This document shows positions 14,144 through 27,035 of a stretch of 64,000 nt of DNA, piece after piece. How positions within the stretch are numbered: position 1 is the first letter of the stretch; each line of letters begins with the position of its first letter. This DNA comes from Rotaria socialis (taxonomy: Eukaryota; Rotifera; Eurotatoria; Philodinida; Philodinidae). The notes under the pieces are model-generated. The model did no database searches. It was given only the letters and a program-made list of their open reading frames with translations, and was not told where the DNA came from. A program made the translations under genes and the position numbers. The DNA lies in NCBI GenBank assembly GCA_905331475.1, contig CAJNYU010002349.1, forward strand, positions 62,001-126,000, in the 5' to 3' direction.

Positions 14144-17100
14144 TATCTTTTTTAAAAACCTGAAATGACAAGAATGAAAAGAAAGTGACGAAAAATATTT
14201 GCCAGGAATGAAGTAATAAATGCAACGAAAACCAGCGCTCTGCTATTTATTACAGAACGATAACATTTTCATATAGGCTGTTTGTTTCCGTTGTATAGAA
14301 TCATGCGTGTTCGCTAAAAAAATCTACGTATTATTTTTCATGACGAAAGAGTTTAGTAATCACTGATAATTATTACATGACGATCGACGACATCTATGAG
14401 AGCTATATATATATATATATAGTTTTACAATGCAACAGCCATTATTGATTCTACTATGTAGATTCATTGAAAAAGATGAAATTTACAGAAGAAAGGTAAA
14501 CACAGAAAATGCTTGTAAAAATCCGATAGTCAAGCATACTATTCATCGTTTTTGTATTTCTTTTTTTTTATTGAAACAATCTTATTCGTTTCTATCGAAT
14601 AAAATAACGAATTGACATATTTGTCATGTGTTCAACCTTTGGAGGCTCAATATAGGATTAAAAGATTTAGAATTTTATAAATATACTATTCAATAATTTA
14701 TCTTAGATTTTTTCCATTATTATGATTGTTCATCTTTGTAGAATTCGTTCCATTCCCTGACAAACATCATCAAGCATTTCTGTAACAATGGAAACTACAG
14801 AGAGCAGCACATATCATTGAGTTCATGCTTTCTTGGTTCATCATGAAAATTTTTAATATAAGATCAAATGACTTCCCAAGATTTCACAGTCGTTAGGTTT
14901 GACAACAATGTGTCTGATCTTTTTAGTGATGCTAAATAACACTTTCTGAAACAACAAAGGAAGGAACCGAGATAGCTGAATACCTACAATCATGATAAAA
15001 ATAGAAAATTAAGTCCTATGATAGAAACTCTATATATTCAATTTAAACTATTACAAAAAGATTTTATTGTGTATTGAAGCTGAAAATCATATCTTGAAGA
15101 AATTTCCACGAATTTCAATTATACGGACAGCATACTTGAAAGGGTCTCTTAGCACTAGTTCAAAAGAAGATATCAGTTGATTGTATTAGAAGAAAAGCAA
15201 TCACATTTATTTTCTATAGTAACTTTGGAAACATCCTGCTTATACACTAATTACATGCAAGATTTGAATTTTTTCATATCTATTTTCTTACGATAATTAA
15301 TCAAAAGTTATTCTATCTTGAAAAAATATTAGCTGCCATTGGATCATTTCTCGACATTGAATATCATCTACTCTGATAAATTTACAAATCAATTGTCTAA
15401 AACAGATACGCATTGAGAATATATCATGTGAAGATCATAAAAACATTTAAAGATAATTAATAGATGTTAGCATCATTGTCAAAAAGAGATTATATGATAA
15501 ATATGCATCTTAGAACTATCTATCAAGATTCTTAATCAGCGCTCTGATTATATAATTATGATATTAAAAGAATCAAATCCTACTAGTCAATAAAAATTGA
15601 AAGTTCTCTACTAATTGAATAAGTCTCCGCATCAAAATACATTTCAGTAAATATGTTCTCGGTCATGATTAAGAAATTTCTGTAACAATCTTAGATAACT
15701 ATCTAATTGCATTACATGGTGAACCAATATAACATGCGCATTATTATAATCGTATAAAAGATGAATTCCTATTTGATTGTTATGCTTAAGCATTTGAATC
15801 CGTCATCACATTTTATCAAAACCTGATCAGATGCCTGTACAAATATTTTATTATGGGTTAATATTTTGTTTTCGAACGAACCCTTCTACATCTATTTTAC
15901 ATAATGATTAAGAGATAGAATCAAAAAATAAACATGAAACCTATTTAAGTTGGAAAATCAGCCCATTCTTTTTGTAGAAACAGAATTGTGTTTTCAAATA
16001 AGTGAAAATAATTGTCTTCAATTAATAATCGTTCTAATCATTTCAACATATCAAATGTCAAAATAATCTTTTGAAGAAAAACTGCTATGACCAAGAGGCA
16101 GTCCAATTTCTCCGTAAGAATCGTGGTTTCTTTCTTCTGCATCAAACGATTAAAAACAAACAATTGGCTTTGATTAACTATAGGTGGTTAATTATGACAC
16201 ATTAAAAGGAAGTTTTCATGCCCTTATTCAGCGATTTTTCTCAGAGACAAATTGTATATATAGGAAAATTCATAATTACAACTAAAGCAATATTAAGAAG
16301 TATGCGCCACATTTTCAAAGGATCAGAACAATAAACAATTTTACTTCGTTAGTATTTAGGAAAAGAATAGTCTAATTTGTCATACTTTATCTACTTTCCT
16401 GTTGATTAACATGATAAAATCAGTATCAATGATCAAAAAAGAAAGAAAACCAATATCGAGAGCGCATATCCGAAATTCATCAAGTTTACAGTGATGATCG
16501 ATAAATATATCTTAGCTAGAATGATTTACTGATTAGAAATAGTATTAGTGGACAATTTTGTTCTATTATTGGAGAAAGTCACTTGCAAACAAAAAATCCT
16601 TTGTTCTGATTTTATTAACGACAGCTTGAGGGATTAAAAACAATTTTTTTCAATTTTGGTAATAATACTTTTGATTATTAAAAAATCTTTGTTCAGTTTA
16701 TTAATATGCCATTCTTGAAATAGAAAAAAGCGCTTTTTTGGGAAAACTAACTTCTACTTACCGGAGAAACTCTTTGCGAGCAAACTTTGTGATATGACTC
16801 GACACTTTGTTTGACGATGGAAACTTCAGTAAAACTTTCTTGTAACTGCTAAAAATCACAATCAAGCGTATTTATTTTGGTTGATTGATCTTCATGTCGA
16901 TCTAACTCAATAAATATCTTCAGGTCGATATTTTTTGACGGTATCGATATCTCTGATGATGTAGCGAATGAAACTTGAGCGAGAAATACTGCATTTTCTA
17001 TTCGATACAAAATGCTACCGTTTGATTACAAAAGAAAAAGTTACTTAGTTGCATGACGTACAGTACGATTCTTTCGGAATGTTTACTGGAAAATGATTCT

Positions 17101-18087
17101 ATTGTTACATACAATTATTTAATGATTTCATGCGTGGTTCCAATACGGAAGATTAATATTGTACCTTAAATAAATGCAAAATTTTCAACAATTATGTATT
17201 TGATTAACAAACAAAATTTTAATGAATATAATCTGTTTTTACTACAGAAACGGTAAAGACCTGCATGAGAAATAATTTGTAAAATAATAACAAGGACATT
17301 CTTCGTATATCCTCTATTATTCATATTTTTTCTTTTAATCACAGTGGTAAACTTTAGATAATTATGGCTCTATTATAAAAAGAAATCTTTTCCATAAACC
17401 TAATTATATACTTTCATGTATCTTCAACATTTTCTTTGTTTATGAATGTGTGGTATGCGAAAGTTATTTTATACATTTATTATTCTTATAAGCATCATAC
17501 TTTTTCTTTGATGAATTAACTCGCTTCATTCAAGATTAGACACAAGATTCATCAATATAAATAGCAACTGTTATGCAGAAAATCTTATAGAAAAAATTGT
17601 TCTACTTTTCATTTTTCATATGATTATTCACTGATTACATTAACAACAGAAACTAAGTTTGGTTATAGCGAATTATATACCATACATATTGATTCATGAA
17701 TATCGATGCAATTTTGTTCAATACACTTGACCTTGTAGTTATTTTAATAACAGCAACAGAAGTTTTTCATATTTTTGCTGTTGCTGCAATAGAGTGTACC
17801 AAAATAAAAATGACATGTTATTCGACATATTTATTCTGATCAGATAGCGCTTAGAAATTGATATGATCACAAAATTATCTTTTTTTTTCATTTCGTTAAA
17901 TAAAACTGAAAATTCGCATTTGTTTTATTCATTGTAATACGATATGGATAGGTTCTGTTATTCATTAGAAAAGAAACGATTGATCATTCAGTCATTTTAA
18001 TTGAAGGTTAAAACGAAGAATCGATAGCTAGACTTTCATCGATTCATTCATTTTATTTTATTACGTGTTATTTGTAAACAACTTGCC
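14144..18087. other. 3.9-kb gene-free region
   Basis: AT-rich sequence without a recognisable gene, tRNA or transposon protein. A 9-bp stem (CAGCAACAG / CTGTTGCTG) occurs near 17750-17785. The last few hundred bases presumably hold the promoter of the tetraspanin. Confidence 0.4.
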
Positions 18088-19014
18088 ATGAAGTCTCGAC
18101 CAGCTATAGTAGCTACTACCAGTGGTACTTCAACACCAGCCAAACGAACTCTATTTCGTATTGCATTAACTGTAGCTTTGGTCTGCATAACAGGTGTCAC
18201 AACAATATTAATTTTACACGGTGGATTATCTCTTATGCGTCTTCGATATTTTGTTGACATTGGTGTACATCCTCGTCATGTAACATCGTTAGCATTAGTT
18301 ATTTTTGGCATACTTGCATTATTAACATTGATGATATTAATAATCGGATTGATTAAAGTGAATAGATCATTAGCAATTGTAGCAGCGGTTCTATTAGGCG
18401 TCTGTTCACTTGGTCTTATTGCATTTAGTACTTGGTCATTCTTAACAATAGCTAGTGGCCAATTGGCAGCATCAATTAATAGTACTATTGTTAAAGAATT
18501 AGATCAAACTCAATATCGAGTTTCAACTGGGAACGATGTTGTCATCGAAAATACTCCTAAAATGGCACGACTAGAAAAACAACATCAATGCTGTGGACTA
18601 ACTGATCCTATCGAAGATTATCGAAGTCGACAACCGGCTATATATGGATCGTTGAATCCATCGTCATCAAGCGGAAACAGTCATAGTAAAGGTAGAAATC
18701 CTCCTACGCAACGAAATACAGCAACATTTGGATCTTCTGTACAATTACCAATTAGTTGTTGTAATGAAAAATATCGTTCAGAAAATAATCTATGCATTGA
18801 TATGTTTAGCAATAATACAAATCCAATTAATCGCTATAACATAGTTGGATGTTACGCTGTTGTTGCTCGACATAAATTTGGACGTATTCAACGAGAAGGT
18901 TTTGCAACTGTTGTAGCAGCATGTTTATCTGTTATTAGTTGCATTGCTCTTGCTGCTGTTGTACGACTTTTAGGTGAAGGTTATCAAATTGTACCATTTC
19001 GTACCATCAAATAA
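18088..19014 (+). CDS. Tetraspanin family membrane protein
   Basis: A single-exon gene for a 308-residue four-pass membrane protein. Hydrophobic segments lie at about residues 24-46, 66-90, 94-120 and 272-296. The large loop between segments 3 and 4 carries the diagnostic CCG at 168-170 (QHQCCGL), then PISCC and further cysteines, as in tetraspanins that organise membrane microdomains with integrins and signalling receptors. The loop is longer than usual and has a Ser/Asn/Gly-rich stretch around residues 190-215. The N-terminal 20 residues are cytosolic and Thr/Ser-rich. The loop cysteine pattern is clear, but I cannot assign it to a named vertebrate member. It stands alone, with ~2 kb of noncoding DNA on its 3' side. 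Confidence 0.82.
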   Translation: MKSRPAIVATTSGTSTPAKRTLFRIALTVALVCITGVTTILILHGGLSLMRLRYFVDIGVHPRHVTSLALVIFGILALLTLMILIIGLIKVNRSLAIVAAVLLGVCSLGLIAFSTWSFLTIASGQLAASINSTIVKELDQTQYRVSTGNDVVIENTPKMARLEKQHQCCGLTDPIEDYRSRQPAIYGSLNPSSSSGNSHSKGRNPPTQRNTATFGSSVQLPISCCNEKYRSENNLCIDMFSNNTNPINRYNIVGCYAVVARHKFGRIQREGFATVVAACLSVISCIALAAVVRLLGEGYQIVPFRTIK

Positions 19015-19742
19015 AAATTCCAAATTGTACCGAAATTGAACTTATCTTTTTTTCTTTTCTTTTCTTTTCTTCAATATTATTTTTTCCTCTTATGATTCCG
19101 ACTTATGTGCTTTATTAATAAAAATAAACATAAGCTCTAATGATTCGGTTGCATTCAATATGATGTCCTATTTCCTGAAAATGCTAACTTGATACAAGTA
19201 AACATTTCCTCAAGTCAAATTTCATGATGAAAATAACCATTCTATCAAAATTCAAGTGCGCAAATACAAGAATGTAATATGATTTATATTCAACGACTGA
19301 AAAAAAGACTAAAATCAATTGCATCTGTCGGAATCGATAGAAATTTTGATCGATTTTCTTCTTCCTATTCATTCATGTCAATATAATATTGTTATAATTA
19401 TACGATATAACTGATTTTCATCATACATCACAGTACGATTTCATTAGTTTTCTTTTGTTAGATTTGCCGCTATTTATTAAACACAATATTTGCATATTTG
19501 CTCTAATTCTAATAATATCCATAGTAGAGCCTTTTGCTTGTTATTCTACAAAAGATTTGTTACTAACTAGTAATATTTGTTTTTTGCGTTCTTCTTGTCC
19601 GTCTTCTTTCTTTTTTTTTTGTTCTTTGCTCCATAAAAATAAGATCAGTCAGATGATGAAAACAAATTTATGATAGATATTCATGCGCATATAGATACAA
19701 TTAAATATTTGTAATACAAGGGGCGCCCATAAATATCTTTTT

Positions 19743-19780
<38 letters not shown>

Positions 19781-21065
19781 CCAGTGATGAAGATGGTCCA
19801 TCTATCTTTGACTCTCGTAAAAAAAAGTCTTGCGGGAATAAAAGAAGATATGTAATCATGAAAAAAAAGTTCGATGAAGACAAATGATCAATTCGGTCAT
19901 TAATACAAAAGTCTCTCTATAATAGGCTTATAGTGGAAAGTCGAAGAATTGTAAATGTCAATAAAGAGAATATAGGATTTTCTTTCGTCTTAATCATTTT
20001 CTGGCTTTTTTTTCTTTATATAAATGAAATCGAGCTCGCACTAGTAAATAGAATTTTTATTTATATATAAATATATATGACATGTTTATATTCCAATTTC
20101 CCATAAGGAATAATACTTTAAGCTATTAAGACATAGAAAAATAGGGCGCTAGCGTAAATATTAAAATAACGCGTAGACATTTGAACATGATAGGAACCGA
20201 TCAAAACGAATCATTCAACTTGAGAGCTATTACGATCTCCATTATAGTTATACAGAATGCGAACAAAGAGAAGTCTAGATAGACCACTAGACAATGATTT
20301 GACGAATGCTGAGCTAGATCCAAAAAAAGAAAAAAAAGGAAAATCACGAGGAAAATAAAAACACATATAGCCGATAAAAATAAGACAACAACAACAACTA
20401 TGCGACAGCCGACAACAACTTTTTTTCAGCGCTGATCTTCACTTAATGCCTTTCTCTTTCTGCTTTTAGTTCTTCCTGTTTTCATCGTTCTGTATTTTTT
20501 ATAGGATCCAGCTACGTCTTATTATTCCTTGTAGTTGAACATTTCTAGCGGTGGATGCTTGCATGTGTGGTTCCAAAGTTAGCGCTTGTCTTTTCACGAA
20601 TGTCCTTAAGTTGTTGGAAACAGAAACACACGGAGAGAAAAAATAAAATTATAGAAAGCAACTATGAGAAAGAAAAAAAAATAGCAGTGACCGCTTTTCA
20701 ATCGTATGAGCTAGCAAGGTTGTCTTTTCATAATAGTTGTTTGTAAACATTTTTTTGTGCTTCTTCTTTTTCCAATAGGCTATTTATATAAAACAAAATT
20801 TGATCAACTGTTTGAGAATAGTCGCATTGTTTTCTCTTCGGTGATGCCCACGGGCATAATCGTTTATATTTGAACAATACGATAAGCTCAGCTAGAATAT
20901 TTTCATCGTATGTTGGTAATAAAATGAAAGAAAGAAAGAAAGAAAGAAAGCAAGAAGCAAGTAATGCGCTATATTAATATTTACCAAACTATATAAATAT
21001 ATAAATATAGAAAAATAATTATTACTGATTCCGAATAGATTTATTTTTTCAGATAAAGCAAAACA
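19015..21065. other. 2-kb gene-free region with simple repeats
   Basis: No gene seen. It holds a (CT)n microsatellite at about 19744-19778 and a (GAAA)n tract at about 20926-20950 just before the RASL10-like gene. Open frames crossing the CT tract encode only Glu-Arg repeats and are not credible. Confidence 0.5.
19744..19778. repeat. (CT)n microsatellite
   Basis: About 17 uninterrupted CT dinucleotides are visible, flanked by TCTT and GTTCC. Confidence 0.9.
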
Positions 21066-21890
21066 ATGTGTGATCAACCAATACAGATAGCTGTCTTAGG
21101 CGATAAAAGTGTTGGAAAAACAGCTATCATTCGTCAATGGTTATGCAATGATTTTTCAACATTATATTCTGAAACGAACTTAGCTACTTATCATTTTACT
21201 TCGTTATTTAATGGTCATCGTTTATTTCATATACGTATTATTGATACACCACGTTTTGATGATACAAATAATACTGATCCTCAACAAGAATGGGTGCGAA
21301 TGTATTGCTTTCGACGAGCACATCTTTTCTTATTAGTGTTCGACATAAATCGTGAGGAAACATTCAATTACATAAAACAAATCTATCGTGAAATAGTTCG
21401 TGTACGTCTTGGTTCTAACTATAATAATCATCAACATCCGTATCCACATCCACATCAGCCTCATCATCCGGCACACCACCAATCTCATCATCATCACCAT
21501 CACCATCATCCTCATTCTCACTTCCATCATCAATCAGAAATATTAACCGATCTTACGAATGATGATGACGATCAAGTAGCCACAAGGTCAACAGGATATG
21601 TACCTGTTATTGTCGTTGCAAATAAAGTTGATTTGATATCAACTGATTTGCGTTTTTCAAATATTACATTAATGAATTCACGTGATATACAACAGTATGT
21701 GAAAAAAAATTTCAAAGCAAATACAATTCAATGTTCTGCTAAATATCATTGGCATTTAGTTTTACTATTTCGAGAAGTTTGTCGAATGTTAGAAACTGTT
21801 GAAGATACGGTTGCTAAACAAGCCGCGCAACAGGCTCGAAGACGACTTCATCACCAACAAGATAATGATAAACATTGCCGCGTCATGTAA
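21066..21890 (+). CDS. Ras-like small GTPase, RASL10-type, with His-rich insert
   Basis: Single-exon frame of 274 residues with a Ras fold. The P-loop is GDKSVGKT (residues 12-19), the G4 motif NKVD follows VIVVA, the G5 region reads CSAKYHWH, and the C-terminus CRVM is a prenylation (CaaX) box, so membrane attachment is expected. The G3 motif reads DTPRF (60-64): the usual DxxGQ glycine and catalytic glutamine are absent. Vertebrate RASL10A/B share that lack, as well as the patterns LQEW and CSAKY.WH.LLLF, which is why I place it there (human proteins are ~203 residues). The extra length is a His/Pro-rich insertion of about 40 residues, followed by an Asp run, between the switch/alpha-3 region and G4. 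GTPase activity may be low; the function is unknown here. Confidence 0.78.
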   Translation: MCDQPIQIAVLGDKSVGKTAIIRQWLCNDFSTLYSETNLATYHFTSLFNGHRLFHIRIIDTPRFDDTNNTDPQQEWVRMYCFRRAHLFLLVFDINREETFNYIKQIYREIVRVRLGSNYNNHQHPYPHPHQPHHPAHHQSHHHHHHHHPHSHFHHQSEILTDLTNDDDDQVATRSTGYVPVIVVANKVDLISTDLRFSNITLMNSRDIQQYVKKNFKANTIQCSAKYHWHLVLLFREVCRMLETVEDTVAKQAAQQARRRLHHQQDNDKHCRVM

Positions 21891-23328
21891 TAGATTGCAC
21901 TATTTTTTCCATCGAGTAACCAATCGATTGTTGCAGATAGACATGCAAGTTTCTTTTTTTTTCTTTCATTTATTTTTCATGGAACATTAATTAACATTAA
22001 TGTCGATTTGCCTTATTTGTGTCACTGTTTGTGTTGATTTAGCCTAGAGAATAAATCAACGTGTAAAAGTACCTAGGATATGCATTCGTGTGCAGATAGA
22101 AAGCACAACAAAGCAGCGCTTGCTATGCAAATGAACATGTCAAAATTTGTTGATATGGAAAAAAGTCGTATAGGCAAAGCAATTTAACCAGTTTCAGAAG
22201 CCGTAAATCATGAGATAGACTAATAAAAGTTCAACATATTGATGGTCTCAGTGTAAAACAGGCAGAGACAAAAGAAGACTTTTATGGATGTTAATCTCAC
22301 ACAGAACATCATGATTTTTTCAAAGAAAAAAGTGTCTATCAATAAATATAGCATCGAAGACTTATAAAATGTGATTAACAATAATCCATCTCAAATCAGA
22401 ATAAAAAAACATTTTACTTTTTCTATTCTAAGAACCACCTTACAGTCGATAATAAGAATAAACTAAGTCCTAATTTTCCTCCTTCAATTCAAGGACTAGG
22501 ATAACTATTTATATGGAACAATATTTTATTTCTATGACGTAGAATTATCAATGAAAACAATGTTCTCTTTAAGAAAATAACAACTTCAAAAAACAGCAAT
22601 GATCGATAAAATGATGAACTACAGATAAATTAGAATTTGTTAATAATCATTGAATAAATTAAATATTATTTCGAAAAAACAAAAGCTACTCTACTTCAAT
22701 AATCATAATAATATCAAGAATGGAATTGTTTGTTGAATGTACGATTTTATAACCTTTCTCTAGTCAATTCGTACCTTCATGACCTTCTTCTCTATTCCTT
22801 CTCTCTGGTGCCTACACTTCTGTCTCACCTTTGAGTACGATTTTTGATTGAAGCGGAAATACACTCCCCTATGTGAGTCAAGTTCTATTACCTACCGGCA
22901 CGTTTTTTTTTTTGTAACTATTTAATCAGGATAAAGAGAGAAAAATAAAGAGAAAACAGACCGACATAAATATGCATCTATTATAGAATGGTATGTATCC
23001 ATTGCTGAAGCATGATTTTTTTAAACTGAGAAGCTAAATGCGTTGTTAATTTAAAACGCACTCATTATAACCTTTTAGAAGAATGGCAAGTATTGCTACT
23101 TTATCTGTGTTTCTTTTGGCGAGACAATGACGAAATACGAAAACAAAGTTTAAAACATGATCATATTTTACTTTGGCCTTTAGCATACAGTTGCATAGTT
23201 CGTATTAGTCAGAAGAATATCAGTTTTCCTATTTATACGTTTGATTTGTTTTGTGTTTGCTTAGTTAGTTTTTGATTTCGATCTAAACGCTTTTTTCTAC
23301 TTAAGAATTCTCAATATACCAAAATAAT
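21891..23328. other. Intergenic region before the P450
   Basis: About 1.4 kb, AT-rich, with no recognisable gene or RNA. Confidence 0.4.
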
Positions 23329-25067
23329 ATGTTTGCATTCATTTTGCTTACATGTATCTTCTTATGTTTACTGGGTCTTTATCTAGTCCATATTCGACGA
23401 AGTTACTCATTTTTCAAACAGTTTGGCATCAATGGACCACCGCCAATGTTTATACTTGGCAATTTTCTTGATTTTGTTCGTACAAAACGAATATCAGTAT
23501 GCATTCAAAATTGGACAGCTCAATATGGTAATATATACGGTTATTTTGAAGGTCATACACCAATACTTGTAGTATCTGATCCAGATATTTTACATGAAAT
23601 ATTTATCAAGCATTTTTCAAAATTTCATTCACGTCGTCAATTTCCATTAGAAGATCGTCGTATGCACAAAGGTGTTCATTTATTTAGTGCAACCGGTAAT
23701 CAATGGCGACGTCAACGAGCTATTATCAATCCATCATTTTCAATACTTAAAATGAAACGAATGTTACCGATAATAGACGATTCCATGGCAACGTTAATAA
23801 TGAAAATAGAAGGATGTATAAAGACATCATCTGAAGGCTTTGATATTTATAAACTATATAAGAGTCTTACAATGGATCTCATTTGGCGATGCTGTTTTGG
23901 TATGAAAACTAACATGCAAAATAATCCAAATGATCCATATTTAAAAAGATCTCAAGAAGTATTTGCTAGAGAAAATAGCGCATACCTAGCAACACTGCTA
24001 GCTATATTTGTACCGGAATTACAACCGACTTGGCTTGCATGTCATTGTTGGTTAAACTATATCAAAGCTAACTTACGTCGTTTATTGCCAATGGGCGAAA
24101 GATTAATTGAAGATGATCCGAATGAATGGCTCAAAGATAATGTCGAGTGTTTTATTAGACAAGCATATCTATCTCATAATCATAATCATAATATTAATGA
24201 TTGTAATGGTAATATTACTAAATCAACGGATTTAATCCATTTAATGCTTGACGCAACAGAAAAGAATTCGACTGTTACGGATCAGGTAAATAATTTATAG
24301 ATAAGCAAAAGGCAAACGTTAATAATTTTGAACAACAAGTGGTTGTTTTTGCTTTTACGTTCTCTTAACTTTTAAATCATCTTTTAAACATGCTATTTTA
24401 TCTTTGATAATTCTAGGATGATAGTAATGAAAGAGTGTTATCATTAAATGAAGTCAAACAAAATATTTATTTATTTATGGTTGCTGGCTATGAAACAGTG
24501 AGTACAGCTCTAGCTTACGTTACTCATATGTTGGCTACACATGTAGGCGAGCAAAAAAAAATGCAAAATCATATTGATTCATTTTTAAAAGTTTATGGCA
24601 TTCTTGATCATGAAATTATCAACAAAATGGAATATCTTGATTGGTTTATTCGAGAAACTTTACGAATGTATCCAATAACCCCTATTATTATTAATCGGGA
24701 ATGTGCAGAACAAATCGATTTGCCTGGTATCGGTCGTATTTCGCCAGGCACTAAGATTACACTTGATATGTATAGTTTACATTATAATAATGATTTGTGG
24801 GGACCAGTGGATACGAAACAATTTTATCCAGAAAGATTTGCAACTAAACGTCATCCTATGGCATGGGTAGCATTTGGCGCTGGTCCTCGCAATTGTATAG
24901 GCATGCAATTTGCTCTTACAGAAATAAAAATTGCAATAATACGTCTTTTACAAAACTATACTGTATTACCAGCAATAATGAATGATAATGATTTGGATCT
25001 AGTTGAACTAGTAACAATTTCACCAAAACAAGTGCGTGTGAGATTAGAACAACGAGCAGATAAATGA
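23329..25067 (+). CDS. Cytochrome P450, CYP3-clan-like
   Basis: Microsomal haem-thiolate monooxygenase of about 535 residues, in two exons (23329-24285 and 24417-25067) joined in phase 0 across a 131-bp intron. The N-terminal hydrophobic segment (FAFILLTCIFLCLLGLYLV) is the endoplasmic-reticulum anchor, followed by the proline hinge GINGPPPMFILGNF. The C-helix WRRQRAIINPSFS, the I-helix oxygen-binding motif VAGYETVS, the ExxR pair ETLR, the PERF-type YPERF and the haem loop FGAGPRNCIG with the cysteine ligand are all present, so it should be catalytically competent. Overall pattern resembles the CYP3A/thromboxane-synthase clan, common in xenobiotic or lipid oxidation. An Asn/His-rich stretch near residues 284-300 is an insertion. 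The exact subfamily and substrate cannot be given. Confidence 0.92.
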
Positions 25068-27035
25068 TGGTATTTTCAAAGAAAAATATTCCGTGATATA
25101 CTTTTTTTAAATTAAAATAAGAAACATCATCATTGTCAATCACATTGACGTTAAGTGACATGAGCATATTTACAAATAAAATTCTCTCAATTATAAATGT
25201 TCATTTTATTTTAGTTATTTTTGGTTTTGTCTTTTTGTTGCTATTGTAATGCGAATCGTAAGATTTAAAAGTACTGAAAGTTCTTTCTATATAAAACATC
25301 TATCATTTATCTTAGTGATGCGCTCCAGCATAAAATTATTTTATTCTATTAAAACATATCTTAACATATATATTTTATGAATTGAAATAAAATTGGATAA
25401 TACTTATTTTTCCTATTATATTATATGATTTACGATAACTATTATTTCTATTGTAAAATGTCACAACAATAGTTTCTAGACGTACATATCAACACCATGA
25501 GAATGAAACATTGTGTCTATTTATATCTAACGTAGGAGTTTTTTACAGATTAAGTCAAATACTTTTATCTATCTTTCTGAAGCAAATATCATGTTTAATG
25601 AAATTTATATTGTCATAAGTTATTGAATAGGATATTTCATAGAAACATTTCAGCAACTAAATAAATATGAATAATTAATCTTTTTCCCTCTTAATAAATG
25701 AAACTTGAAAATTATTATCATTTCTTTTTAGTCTATCATTAGTAGATTATGAAATAAATTTCTGTTTGTTACTTAACATATAACTATGAACAAAAGAATA
25801 GAATGTATTCGAAATCACATTGTGTATTGTAGTGCAAAAGTTGATAAACTAATGACTTGAAAAAATGAACATATTGACTTGAACTTGAATAAAAAGGTTT
25901 TTTTTCACAAAATATTTCAAAGAGAATTACATTGCTTGATCTCCTGGGAGTAAGACACGGTTGGTAGCTAAAGTCATGCTTTCGATTCTATTTGAGAATT
26001 AAATTGATTCGATTCGTGTGCCAATCATCTCTTTCAAATTATGAATGTTCCTTTCTGAATTTGATTGATAAGGGGGGGAAAAGAAGTCTATGTCAACTAT
26101 ATATAGATTGTTGATGAATTTTTCTGAATAATCAATATAACATCAAAATAATATTTATTTGTATAGAATTCAAAAAGAAATTATTTATCACATTTCGACA
26201 TAAAAAAGATTTTGATCATTTATGACATATGATTGTTAATTCAAACAGAATTTAGCTTTGTACTTAGACATTGAATATTATGAATGTGAGAGACAAAATA
26301 ATTTCTTTTTATCATTCTAATGATTTTTTTAGAATGATAAATGAATATTCTCTGGAGAATGATCTCATGGAAGATAAGAAATCTTTCGATGTGTCAATCA
26401 ATCTTAATTCTTCATCTAGCATTATTTTTATTTCTAATTGCAAAGAAATAAAGTAATACAACGAACGAATACTACTGTCTTTCTTTCATTCACTTGATGC
26501 GAAATGATTCTTTCTACTAACATTTTCTTTTCGTTCAAACAATGTGTTATTTGTTTACACTTATCACATTAAGAAATTTCAAAAGAATATAGTCCTGCTT
26601 ACGTGTGTGTAAATAAGCCTATCTAATAAACAGACATCGTCACGTGTTTTCACTCTGGATTAAGTTGTACAGATAAACAGGATGTGTACTATCGGGCACG
26701 AAGAAAGAGAATGATACGAAAAGCACTGATCATATAGCTAGCTTAAATATTCACATGTACATTCGACTTCTTCGCTTCTTAGCCGAGCCATTATTTTCTT
26801 CGCCTTCTTCTTTCAATTGTAGCCGCGAACATTCTGCGTCTGTCATCATTCGTATGTAATGAATAATGATCAGTAGTATATTACTGACCATCCTGACGAG
26901 AGACAATAATCATTATACTACTACTACTAGTTGGTTTATTTATCTTTTCAACGTCTATTGTTATGAACAAAAGAAAATTCTAATCATTTTATTTTAAATA
27001 TATTTCTATAGGAATATTTTAGAGCATAATATTCA
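25068..27035. other. 2-kb gene-free region before HP1
   Basis: AT-rich and without recognisable genes. The region near 26700-27000 probably includes the HP1 promoter and leader; a leader acceptor is possible at TTTCTATAG near 27012. Confidence 0.4.

Noticed and set aside
19701-19883. Open frame with a Glu-Arg repeat
   Set aside because: It is only a CT/GA microsatellite read in frame; no splice or domain support.
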